The notes under the pieces are model-generated. The model was not told the DNA's origin. It saw nothing but the letters and a program-made list of their open reading frames with translations, and did not search any database. From Quercus robur (lineage: Eukaryota > Streptophyta > Magnoliopsida > Fagales > Fagaceae), in contig NC_065539.1 in the NCBI RefSeq assembly GCF_932294415.1, forward strand, positions 53,959,501 to 54,023,500: DNA of 64,000 nt, given 5' to 3'. Position 1 is the first letter of the stretch, and every line of letters starts with the position of its first letter. A program made the translations under genes and the position numbers. Positions 34,759 through 46,203 of this stretch are shown one piece after another.

Positions 34759-36518
34759 AAAACTATCTTCATTGAAATAAATGAAGCATAAACACCTTAA
34801 AGAAGGGAGCATTCAACCCATAGTTTTGCTCAAAGATGTTCGTTCACATTTGTGTGTGTGTGTAAATAATAGAAGGGCACATCTTAAAATTGTGCATCAT
34901 TGATTACTCATGAACTATGGGCACATCGTTGGATAATGCATAACTTCGTACTTACCTATGGTTTGTAGCCCAAATTGACACCTAAAGCATAGATCCTATC
35001 ATTCAAATTTCAAAGGCAAGGGAGAGTGAGAAATCACCAATAGTACTCCCCCTAAGCAAATCGCAACAAGCCCTATCAAATTCAAATAGAGCCAAAACCT
35101 TGCTTTGTCTTGAGGAGGATTTCAACTAGATTGATTTCACTCTAATACCATGTAATAAAAGTATAAACAAATAGAGAAACTAAGCAACATTTTTAATGTG
35201 ATTTAGCTCTCAAGGCCTACATACACAAGTTTTTTTTTTTTTTTTTTTGGTGTATCGCATCGCTATAGAGGTGGGTTTATACATATGTCTTTAACATATT
35301 CTTGCAATTATATTCAACAAAACATTCCAAGATTTTATGAATTGAACTAACTAGAATTACCTTCTTTTATACTATTGTGCGCACCTGTTTCTCGGTTAAT
35401 AGGCCAACTATGTGATTAGGCTCACAATTTACTTATTATCGTGGGTTTATGGGTATCTTATAATAGGAAGTTCCTCAGGATAAAGATTAAGGCCCACAAG
35501 GACTATTAATCAGGCTAACCGAACACTTTTGATTTTGTGTTTCCTCACTCGTTCTCTCTCTATTCACTAGTTCTCTATTATCCAATGTCTAACCCCTTTC
35601 TCTCCTACGTTTCTCATATTTATAGTCTTCCTCAAGTGGGTCAACAATGATTGCCTTTAACATTTCTCGTGTGGATGAGGCCCTTTAGGATTATTCCTGA
35701 TGTATATGGGTCCCATCTTGGAAATGGGGGGTTTCGGGCTTTAGGACTCTCAATAGACATCAAGTGTTGCTCGGTGGCAGTATTTTTAAAGGCATTATTG
35801 AGGTATTCCATGGACTGAACTCCGAACATAGTTGGACTCGGAGAAGCCTTTAATCGAGAATCTGCTCCCCGAGCAATACTGGTTGGGCCTACTATGGGAG
35901 TTGCACCATCCCTATGGCCCATGGGACTGTTGGTGGTGGGCCGACCACCATACAACTATATTTCTTCTTCTTGTTCTTCTTCTTCTTCCTTTAAAATCAA
36001 TAGTTATAATGGGAGAGGATGAGATTAAAACCATTATGTCTCCATTAGAAACACTAGAAGATACCAATTTGTTAAACTACAAGATTCTTAGGTTACCCTA
36101 TAATTCATTTTGTTGTCTTTCCAAATGTAAACTATTATTAGACATGTCAAACAAGATTATACTTGTGCTGAGGCTAGTTTCAATCAGTTTTGTTGGCCTT
36201 AAAAAAAAAATAATGGTATTCAATTGCTCACTGCATCTATGTAAGATTGGAAAATAAATTCCCTTGCATATATTCGGGAAAAATAAAATAAACAACTAAT
36301 AAAATTGTATTTGAAACTTTTAATCTTCTAATAAGATATATTCATTTAAAAATTTGGAAAGGGTATGCACATATAAGAGTATAGAAATCAGAAATTTATT
36401 GTTGAAATTTTATATATTTGTTTAACCTAATTGTTTACAAAATCTGATGAACGAGTAGAAGCATGCTTCCCATTAAAAAAAAAAAAAAAAAGTAGAAGCA
36501 TGCCTAGTTGAACACTTG
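33192..36518. other. AT-rich intergenic region, no gene
   Basis: Contains several A/T homopolymers (for example the run of A at about 34721-34753) and one very degraded LTR-like remnant (35140-35950). No conserved coding sequence or RNA gene was recognised. The longest open frame (35832-36257) is low-complexity and shows no family motif. Confidence 0.5.
35140..35950 (-). mobile_element. Degraded LTR-like remnant, possibly copia
   Basis: On the minus strand TGGTATTAGAGTG (35140-35152) is close to the initiator-tRNA-Met primer-binding site TGGTATCAGAGC common in copia elements. The sequence upstream of it on that strand would be an LTR, with a CTATAAATA box near 35620. The far end of the LTR and its partner are not identifiable. 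It is an old, very incomplete fossil, and the exact limits are uncertain. Confidence 0.35.
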
Positions 36519-36777
36519 GAGCCTGTTTGGGTAAGCGTTTTTCATCACTCAATTTCCGTCACTCAATTTCCATCACTTATCACTCATCACTCATAACTCA
36601 TAACTCATCACTCATTTTTTCACACTCATTTGGCAACATCACTTTTATTTTCATCACTCAATTTTTTCACACTATTCATGGGTCCCACACCTGTCAGCCA
36701 GTACAGTTTTTTTTTTTTTTTTAGTACCCAACTCACCGAAGCTAATATATATATATATAAAAAAAAAAAAAAAAAAA

Positions 36778-36892
36778 AACCAAACCGAACAGCCAACCCA
36801 GGAAAAGAAAAAAAAAAAAAAAAAAACCGAACAGCCAACCCAGGGAAAAAAAAAAAAAAAAAAAACTGAACGGCCAACCCAGGAAAAGAAAA
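36778..36892. repeat. Three-copy minisatellite inside the MITE
   Basis: Three copies of a unit made of CCGAACAGCCAACCCAGG (the third with CTGAACGG) plus an A-rich tail, with a period of about 40-46 bp. It lies in the loop side of the MITE. Confidence 0.75.
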
Positions 36893-36962
36893 AAAAAAGT
36901 CAAAAGGTGGTCAAAAGTTGCGGCTGTGGGTCCCTCATGTGTGTTTATTTACGGAAATGCCA

Positions 36963-37031
36963 TTGAGTTATGAGTTATGGAAACTGAAAACAGTCTTTTG
37001 TTGTTTTCAGTTTCCATAACTCATAACTCAA
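36963..37031. repeat. Perfect 29-bp stem hairpin within the MITE
   Basis: 36963-36991 and 37003-37031 are exact reverse complements, separated by an 11-base loop. If transcribed this would be a 69-nt hairpin of small-RNA-precursor size. Confidence 0.85.
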
Positions 37032-37168
37032 AAATCAGAGAATTGAGTGATAGAAACAGAGTTATCGTTTGGCCAAACAACATTTTTACTATTGGTCACA
37101 CCATTTTTGAGTTATGAGTTATGGAAACAGAGAATTGAGTTATCAAAAAACTCAATCCAAACAGCCTC

Positions 37169-39488
37169 TTGGACTCCTGTTGAGTCTATTCAAAAATAAC
37201 AGTAGCTTTTAACTTTATTGAAAGCCATGAACATTGCCATTGTGAATATTCTGAACATTCCAACTGCAACAGTACTATATAAATGATAAGAGAAATTTAA
37301 AGGACACAATAAATTTTACAAATTTTAACCTAAAAAATTAGAATTGAAACAACATCTTTTTTATATAAATGTCATTTGATTGATACCAATCACAGTTTAA
37401 TATGTCACCAACCTTTAACAGTTTAACCCATGGGATTACTTACACTTTTTTCTTTTTTTAAATTTATTATTTCGGCCACCTTTTCTTTATGCCTCTACTT
37501 TCTCAAACTACTATTCTTATTCTATATTAAACAGTGAGTCTGTGACCACCGCCACATGACACGCCAGCTTCTTTTGATAGGATAAGCTCTATCTTTCTGT
37601 AATCAAACTTGCTGTATTTTTTTATTTTTGAAACCAAACTGAAACTTGCTGTATTTGTACGATTAAGACCATGGATTAAAAATACACAAAAAAAGACCAT
37701 AGGTAAACTCACTTCTACAACACCCCTTTCTTTCTTTCTTTTTTTTTTTTTTTTTTTTTTTTTTGGTGATTTTGTCAACTAATACATTGAATTACGTGTA
37801 TTAGGATTAGGTTCACGCTCATGTAAGTATTTTTAAAGGGCAGCACACCGGAAACTGCAATGACGTGTGTTGATATCCAATTAATTAATGACTACTTACA
37901 CTTAATTATTTTAAATTTTGCGTGTGCTATGTAATTATTCTTTTGTGTGATTTAAAATAATAAGTGAAAATTCATATAATTTGTTGTACTGTGAACTTGC
38001 TAATTTATTGTACACGGTTGAATTATTTAATTATCTTTTGAACTCCGGGGCCTACACCATGTAATTTAAGGGCAGATAACATGGATTAGATTCCATCCAT
38101 TTTGAATAAAAGAACAAAATTCATTTCATCATTCAAATTAAATCTTACATCATTCAATATTATATAGAGCGCTAAATATAAAAATCAAAATACAAAATAG
38201 GAACATTGGTGTTTTATATATTTAATTGCTTACAAAGCAAGATTTAAAATATAGCGTAAAAAAAGAGAGAGAAAAAAAAAAGAAAAAGAAAAAGAGAGAA
38301 TAAAAACATACTATTTCTCTTTGATTAATACTCCAACAATTTCCCAAAACTAAATGAATGTGTCAAAGATAACTAATTTATTAATAAGAACAGGTAAAGT
38401 GAGGAAATGAGGATGATAGCAGAGCGATACAAAGTTAGATTATGGATATTTATTCCTTGTAGGTTAGAAGTGAGACAAGACAGAAGCATTTTATTATATA
38501 CATAATAAGAATGTGGCATCACTTCCTTATATCCAACAAAAAAAAATGATAAAATTTGTTTTTTTTTTAGAAGATAAAATTTGTTTCTTAATTACTCTAG
38601 TTCACTTCAAATTGTTGCTCCTATATTTTATTTTAAGATGTCTCAAAATTTTGTCAATTTTTTTAAATTAAAGGCCATTTATTAATTGAGTTTCTTATTA
38701 TATACCTACCAAACACAAACATTTTGAACTGTAAACTTTTTATGAGAATTTTGTTTAATTGTAACTTTTGAAATTTTTATCTTTTTAATTAAGAGACAAG
38801 ATAATATATAATGTTTATCTTAAAAAGTTGGGTTTTCTAAAAAGGCCAATAATTTGTAAGGAAGGTAGTATGTTTTTAGTTTGTGCTAAAGATTGACACT
38901 CAAGTGTATAAAATTTACTACATAGGGAAATTTATGTTATAAAAAAAGTATGAAAAATTATAATATCCCAAATATTACTCAAACTTAAATAAAAACAATA
39001 TTAGCATAGGAATAGTGTCCTAAGAAAGTATACCCAATTAACGCAACAAAATAATAGAGTATACTAATATTTATCGATAGAAGATGCTAGAGAGTTCTCT
39101 CAAAAAATGAAAATTAAAAAAAAGAATGGCGGAGCGAAAAAATTACTATTTTACAAACCGACTTCAAAAATAAAAATAAAAATAAATTTTAGTGATGTTG
39201 GTCCGTGTGAAACCGCAGAGTCGGTATTAATATCATTCGTGGATAAGATAAGAATCTTCTATCAAAAAAAGAAAAAAAGAAAAAAAAAAAAGATAAGAAT
39301 CGAGGCCAAGGGTAAAATAGGGAACCACAAGGTTTCGTTTCAGAAAAAGACAAAATGCTATATTATAACCACTCAGTCACCAAGTCTTTTCCTTTGTCCC
39401 CTCCAATTGCAAAAACTAGAAACTGCAAAACCACTCTCTTCTCTTCTCTTCTTTTTCTGTGTGTGAACTCTGATCAAAGAAAGCGAAA
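37169..39488. other. AT-rich intergenic region and TSJT1-like gene promoter
   Basis: No gene, RNA or repeat family was recognised. It contains A- and T-runs and a TCTTTTCTTT-rich 5' leader just before the start codon at 39489. Confidence 0.5.
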
Positions 39489-42078
39489 ATGCTGGCTGTT
39501 TTTGACAAATCTGTGGCCAAGAGTCCCGAGGCTCTTCAGAGTCCTCAATCGGGATCGGTTTCAACTTTGAAAGATGGGTTTTTGGCCAACCACTTTGGCT
39601 CTCTCCACCCTGGTTCTGTCAGTGTCAACCTCGCCTCTTCGGGCCTCATTGCCTACTCGCTCCAAAATAAGAACCCACTCCTACCCAGGTATTCTACAAT
39701 CCCATTTCTCTTACGCACCAAGAAACTGAAAATATGGTGTATCCATCTTGTGTTTTTTCTTGGTTTTATGATTTTTGGGTTGTTCTGATCTTGGTGATTC
39801 TTGGGTCTGTTTGGTTTTTGGCGAGAAATGGTAGGAAAAAAGTAAGGAAAGTTGGGGGTTTTTTATCAGAGGATCTTGGATTTTATGTTGGGTTTGTTTT
39901 ACTTTGTTTGGTTTATCATTAGTTACAAAATGACAATTACCTTTTTTGACTGATGTTTGGTGATCTTTAAACTATTTTGTTTTTTAATTTTTGGATGGAT
40001 TAGATAGGATTTGAACCTATGGCATCTATTCTATGATGATCGCTTGCTCTTTATAATTAGGCCAAGATATACCGATTGATTTTAGTGTAGGCAGGATTCG
40101 AACCAGGACTCTTATTCAATGACAAGAGAGGAGATAACTGGAATCCACTTAGAAAAACCTAAGTTTTAGCCTTTTAGGTTATTACTTCATCGATCTAGGT
40201 GTCCTTGATCCTGTGAGTTGTGGCTGCAAGTGTTAATGCTTCGTTTGGTGTCTAAGAATATTAGGAAAGAATCACAATCTTGAGGGGTTTGCTTTGAATT
40301 TGCTGTTGTTAGATTTTGTGTCTAGAACTTTTGGCAAACAGGGCCCGCCTGCATTCTTTACAACATCAATCTCGTGTTTGATCAGTGTTTCTATCATCAG
40401 AGTTATTCAATCAAATTTTAATTCTGAATGTTTTGAGAGCTATATGTGTGTGTGTGTGTGTGTGTGTGTATTTTATGGGTCGTGTTTGTCTTAATGGCAT
40501 ATAATTCAAATGTAAAGATTTTATTTTGTCTTCAGTTTCATGTCTCAATAATGATTTTGATATGAGACAACGGATTGATTTAACTCTTAGGCTATGGTCA
40601 TTTTTGTTTTTCTAATATGTTTGCAATTCTTTAGAACATTTTTGAATGTCCAATGGAATTAAATTATTCTATGAATGTTCTACACAACATTTAAATTGAC
40701 AAACATTTCTTTTCTGGAGGTTTTAAGGGCTCCTTTTTTCTTGCACAAGATATTATTTGCATATTGTGGTTTCTTGTTAACTATGCTTTTGTTGGTGTTG
40801 TGGCTTCTATATTATTTTGTAATTTGGACATTCTAAAACAGTGTTTTGGTTTCACATCCCATTGAAGAACCACATGTATAATTTCTGCTGGACTTCTGTT
40901 GATCTTGTTTTCCAGTGTTATTTTTTCACTGCATCTAAGTTTTTGGTCTTTATCTTGACGATCTCTTTTCAGTTTTTTGTTGGCACATAAAATTAATTTC
41001 TGATATTAACAAATCATACTGTCAGATTGTTTGCAGTGGTCGACGACATTTTCTGCTTGTTTCAAGGTCACATTGAAAATGTTGCGCAGCTTAAGCAACA
41101 ATATGGATTGAACAAAACCGCAAATGAGGTGGTCATTATTATAGAAGCTTACAGAACTCTGCGAGATAGAGGTCCTTATCCTGCCGACCAGGTTGTGAGA
41201 GATATCCATGGGAAGTTTGCATTTATTCTCTATGATAGCTCTTCAAAAACCGCATTTATAGCTACTGTGAGTATATTGTTCTTCCTAAAATGATTTGCTC
41301 CATGTTTTGGGCACCTCTTAATTCTATCTTGTTTCTTTGTAATGATCATCATTTGCTTTACTGGAGCTAATTCTACTTTCATCTTATGCAGGATGCTGAT
41401 GTAAGTGTTCCCTTCTTCTGGGGTACTGATTCTGAAGGCCATCTTGTTCTTTCAGATGAGGCAGAAATTGTGAAGAAGGGCTGTGGGAAATCTTTTGCAC
41501 CATTTCCTAAAGGTATATGTTTTACCATGTTAGGGAAATGGTTGCCCTCATGGAGTGGTTATTTAGGATTCTTTTTGCTTTTCTTAATGATCCAGATGTC
41601 AAAATTTTTGGTTTTAAAATATGGGGGATAAAAGCTTATGTGAGCTTTAGGTATGTGGGTGATATCAAATTGCCATAGCAAGAACAAGCTTCAAAATCTA
41701 CTTTCTAATCGACTGATTTTCCCATTTATTGACCACATTGGTTTAAAAAAAATTAGGACTTGTTTTGATTTTGTGTAATTATTAGCATGAACTTCCAGAT
41801 ACTAATACTATAGTCTATCTGTTTGATATTACTTCATGAGCATGACTACTAGCTTGCTGATTTCTCTATTTCTGTTGTTTTCCAAAGGATGCTTCTTCAC
41901 ATCGTCTGGAGGCTTGAGGAGTTATGAACACCCCCTTAATGAGGTGAAGCCTGTGCCAAGGGTGGACAGTTCTGGTCAGGTGTGTGGTGTAACTTTCACT
42001 GTGGATGAAGAGTCGAAGAGGGAAACTGTCGGCATGCCAAGAGTTGGAAGTGCTGCCAACTGGTCATCTAACTACTGA
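39489..42078 (+). CDS. TSJT1-like / aluminium-induced protein (DUF3700, YGL and LRDR motifs)
   Basis: Four exons (39489-39688, 41026-41266, 41392-41512, 41888-42078) give 250 residues, matching Arabidopsis AT5G43830 in length and sequence (from memory). The family has a class-II glutamine-amidotransferase-like (Ntn) fold and is induced by metals, sugar starvation or hormones; no enzymatic activity is established. Visible hallmarks are the start MLAVFDKSV, DDIFCLFQGHIEN, YGL at 93-95, LRDR at 112-115, HGKFAFILYD and GCFFTSSGGLRSYEHP. All four exons join in frame and all introns are GT..AG. Intron 1 (39689-41025) carries a GT microsatellite at about 40445-40469. The gene converges with DMC1, with stop codons 745 bp apart. 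It looks intact. Confidence 0.92.
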
Positions 42079-42591
42079 TATCGTTATAGTTTCCTTTTAC
42101 AGCATGGCTGTCATTATTATTGGGCCTTGCTTTTGATCTCTTTTCCTCATCATACTACTCTCATCTTGAATGGCTTGAAAGCATTTTAATGGTGCTTAGC
42201 TTTATATCCTTTTTAGTACTACCAAAAGTAAGACATGATTTTATGCTGCTGTACATTTTGCGTAATGTCAAACTAAGCCAGGATCTCATGTTTGATACAA
42301 GAAATAATATGATTGCTCTTTAAGACTGATATTGTGGTAGATTTCTATTTGATATATTTCTCTATTTTTATCGCTTCTTGAATTAGGCTGTGATGATGAT
42401 AATAATTACGGTCACATTTGTTATGATAATAAAATCCATTTCTGAACATGGGGTCAGTTTCCTGTTCACGCAATAACCATTGCAAAGAAACAATGAAGTC
42501 CATTGATTTTTAATATGGCTACTATATTCACCAAAGAAGTTAAAGATGCTTCCGGAGCATAGTCCAGGGCAGCTAAAGCTCTTCAATGCTT

Positions 42592-42630
42592 TCATGAATC
42601 AGACCAACAGCTTGTTGGTCTGATTCATGA
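42592..42630. repeat. Perfect 18-bp inverted repeat between two convergent genes
   Basis: 42592-42609 and 42613-42630 are exact reverse complements around the 3-base loop gct. It sits in the shared 3' region of the TSJT1-like gene and DMC1, where it could fold in either transcript. Confidence 0.88.
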
Positions 42631-42803
42631 TTTACAACTTTAAAGTAAACTACAGTAAGTAGATATTAGGAAAATGTATATTCCACTATATTGCCACTTT
42701 TAGAGCCAACAGGTTATAGCATTCATGATTTACAACTTTAAAGTAAACTACAGTAAGTAGATATTAGGAAAATGTATATTCCACCATATTGCCACTTTTA
42801 GAG
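42623..42803. repeat. 98-bp-period tandem duplication beyond the DMC1 stop
   Basis: 42623-42705 and 42721-42803 are 83-bp copies with one mismatch, separated by 15 bp. The first copy starts within the right arm of the neighbouring hairpin. The second ends 20 bp from the DMC1 stop codon, so the duplicated segment probably belongs to the DMC1 3' UTR. Confidence 0.88.
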
Positions 42804-42822
42804 CTGCAGAAGGGCCGTAAGC

Positions 42823-45800
42823 TTAGTCCTTCGCATCTGCAATGCCCCCTGGTGTTATCTGAAATACGTGTTTCTGTTAAGATAAACTTGTTGGCACTGA
42901 AAAGTAGTTTTTAACAATTGATATGGAAGACACGGATTTCCTGATTTAGGATCACTTATCATGATGTCAGTTTTTAATTGATCTTTTGGGATTCCACTTG
43001 TCTCTCTCATGACCAGAAAGGTCACGATTACAGGATTGATTTTCCATGAAGGTTGATTCAGTCAATCGAAAATTTAAAAGGTTGAATTATAGTACTAGTG
43101 AAAAGGATATAGCTTCAGCCTCGGGCAGATTTGGGGCATCAAACACCTTGCAGACACGCTGTTCACCTTTGCCTTTCCTGAACATCAGTCTTATTGTAGC
43201 CGCATGAGCAAGCACATGCCCACCCGCTGGTTTCTTTGGATCCGATATGAACATTCCACCTCCTGGGTCAGCTATGACTGCAACCAACAGTCCAACAATA
43301 CGGTTCAGGATTGTCATGTTAAATTCACTTAAGAGTTACTGTAAAAATATTATAAATCAATATTGCTCGCTGATGCTTCATTGCATATATTTTGGGCCAA
43401 TACACTTACAATCTGAACTCAATTAGCCACATTCAAAAAAGAAAAGATCTTATTTATGTATTCCATTATTCTGAGTTTGCATTGAATATTATCTTGCTTT
43501 GCCTAGACAAGAATAATTAGAGACCAAATGAGCATACAGAAACTTGTGTCAGACTGGTTGGCGCTTACCTTGATTGGTCATGTAGACGGCAACATTAAAT
43601 TCCTCAGCTATCTTTGTTAATCTGGAGAGCATCTGTGCCAACTTTTGCTGCAAATTTACAAATGACTTTGTCATTCAAGAGTAATGGCATATATATATGG
43701 ACAGAAAGTTACATCAAAGGCATTGTAAGAATTTCTGAAGTTTAACCTGGCGCTCTGCAAGTTCTCCTCGTCCTGTGAAATCCACTCGAAAGAGTGCAAT
43801 CACTGAATCCACAATCTGACATAAAATGAATTCATGCAAACATCAAATCACTGAATCCACAATCTGACATAACGAATTCATGCAAACATCAACTCTCCAG
43901 GCCTCACAAAATTAGTAGTGTAGTTCTCTCAGTAAGACTCACCAGAAGTCTAAATGGTTCTTCAGCCATCTTTGCAGCCAAACCAAGAAGCAGGTTGTAC
44001 TGATGCTCGTATGTATATGCACGTGCATAAATGATCTAACACATTCACAGAAAACACAAAGTTAGCTTATATATGTGCTGTTCCTATTTCCATTGATATC
44101 TAATGCAATAAATGAAGCTTACATTGTCCAGGACAGATCCTGGATCCATGCCAAATCTTTCAGCTATGGGTACAATTCGATCAGGTCGGCTGAAAATTGA
44201 CATAGTTAAGAAGAAAACATACTAAAACACGCTTTTTATTTTTTATTTTTTATGATATTCTTGGTTAGATTTTTACTGAAAAGAAACTAAATATGCCAAT
44301 CAGATGTCAAAGCAAAATAAAACAGATAAAAAGGATACAAAGTTCCCTCAGTATCAATGTAAGCAACCTTTCCATTCCCTCCCCTCATGTTGGTAGGAAG
44401 CTGCCAAATTCATCAGCAAATCATCAGGATGCACAATCAGAAAAGCTTAATATTATTGAATCAAGTTTGTTATTATTACACAAAAATTTAAGGGCGGTAA
44501 CACAAGATTTTCTGTAATTGCTAATTTTTAATTGAGCAGCTTCAGGGGCTGTACATAATGTAGGCGTCAAATCAATAAACTTCACACATACTTGACATGC
44601 TGAAGTCTATAAACTATTATGTGCAAGTGCCCTCATTGTGTCCCACAGATTACTGATTTCTATTATAAAACATGTTTGAGATCATGCCTGAAAGATCATT
44701 AACATGAAGTTCGATTTCTTCAAAATAGAACACCCTTCACATAAAATATCACACTATCTCAGAGCTACTTTTAGGACCACTACATAGCATAGCCACTCTA
44801 TTCACAATTGTATAAGAGTACATGCTAGCTGAGAAAAGGAACCTGGGTAGAAACGCATAGAGTATGTGCAAGCTGTGTTTTCCCAGACCTGAATAGAGAA
44901 GTGGCACAATATAGAAATTTAAATGTTGTGTAAAGCCAAATCAGTATCAAGTTTCAATTGGAACAAACAACAGTAATTCATATACGTAAAATGTGCAATG
45001 TTCTCACCGAAATTCTCCAAAAGATTCAGTAATCGCCATTGTTTCAATTCCACCTTTTCAAATTTTTACACACAAATCAATTATAGATATATTTTTACAC
45101 ACAAAAACAATAATTCAGAGAATGAACATCTCAGAGCAAAGAATTACCGCCTAAGAGTTCATCTAAGGCTTGGCTTCCAGTTGTAATGCGGACCACTGCC
45201 TTTCTCTATAAGAAAAAATGAGAATCAGAATTTAGACTCACTGTCAAATATAATTAAAAGAACTGCTTAGATCTTATGATCTAATTTCAATTCAAAAAAA
45301 TTATAAATAAATTCAAACTTACTTTGAGAAGAGCATCGCTTCCAGTAATATAACCATAATTCTGAATAAAGAAACAAAGGAGCAATCAAAGTCACTGAAT
45401 CCAAAGCTAAAACTGATGAAAAAACAAAGCAATTACAGAGACTATGGATGATCTAAACGCTAACCACAATCTTCTCAGCGGCTTCACAGATTTTGTCAAC
45501 TTTGGCCTCAGATAAGCCTTTGATTCCAGTCAGGTGCTGCAAATTGGAGACAGATAGATCATAGAAACCAAACAGCACCAAAACCTTCACCGTCAAAAGG
45601 ATTTTTACATAAAATTAAGATATATACCTTCTTTGTATGCATCATTAAGCCATTGCAGGTGTAGATCCCTGCATCTTGAAGCTTCTTCACATCTCCGGAA
45701 TTGATTCCCTGAGCAATCACTGCAAAGAATGCACAGATTTTGAATGGAAACTAATAAGGAGTGACTTAAACCAATAAGAACTCAATGTTCTCGTCAATTA

Positions 45801-46149
45801 GGCTAAATTCGCTCATCTGATACGATAACAGAAGCAAAGAAACACAAAAAAATTAATAAGTAAATCCAGTGGTAACTTCAAATTCCTGAACAAGCTTGAA
45901 GGTGATTGAAGTGAGGCTACTCAAAATTTAGTCCAAACAGAGAGAAGGCAACTTCATATATGCACTAGAAATTCAAGTTCTACCATCATAAACAAAACGA
46001 TACACAGTGAATCAGACTTCTGCAATTCTCACAAAAGCAAAGCAAATTTCATTCAAAATCGAAACCAAACTATTAGAGGCATCAACACGCAAACAGAGCC
46101 AAACTGAGAATGAGATCATCCGAACTTTACAGAAAATTATAATTCAGAG

Positions 46150-46203
<54 letters not shown>

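Larger units (their letters stand above)
36519..37168. mobile_element. PIF/Harbinger-like MITE with strong hairpin
   Basis: 650 bp with ends GAGCCTGTTTGG and CCAAACAGCCTC (inverted, one mismatch), and TTG on both sides (36516-36518, 37169-37171) as a likely 3-bp duplication. The left half is rich in TCACTCA/TAACTCA words and the right half has their complements, so it folds. It shares GAGTTATGAGT blocks and terminal sequence with the MITE at 63095-63965, which makes them one family. Confidence 0.65.

Noticed and set aside
35832-36257. Open frame of 141 codons starting MDSEKPLIENLL
   Set aside because: It overlaps the putative LTR remnant, has low-complexity leucine runs from TTC repeats and shows no recognisable domain.
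39107-39466. Open frame just upstream of the TSJT1-like gene
   Set aside because: Lys-rich translation of A-runs that ends in the gene's 5' leader; treated as non-coding.
39990-40150. tRNA-like B-box words (for example GGATTCGAACC) in TSJT1-like intron 1, suggesting a SINE
   Set aside because: No matching A box, no tail and no target duplication could be found, so it was not annotated.
43087-43110. Short alternative DMC1 C-terminus (ISFSLVL then stop)
   Set aside because: It is the read-through of the U12 donor; the conserved tail is present downstream in frame after the AT-AC intron.
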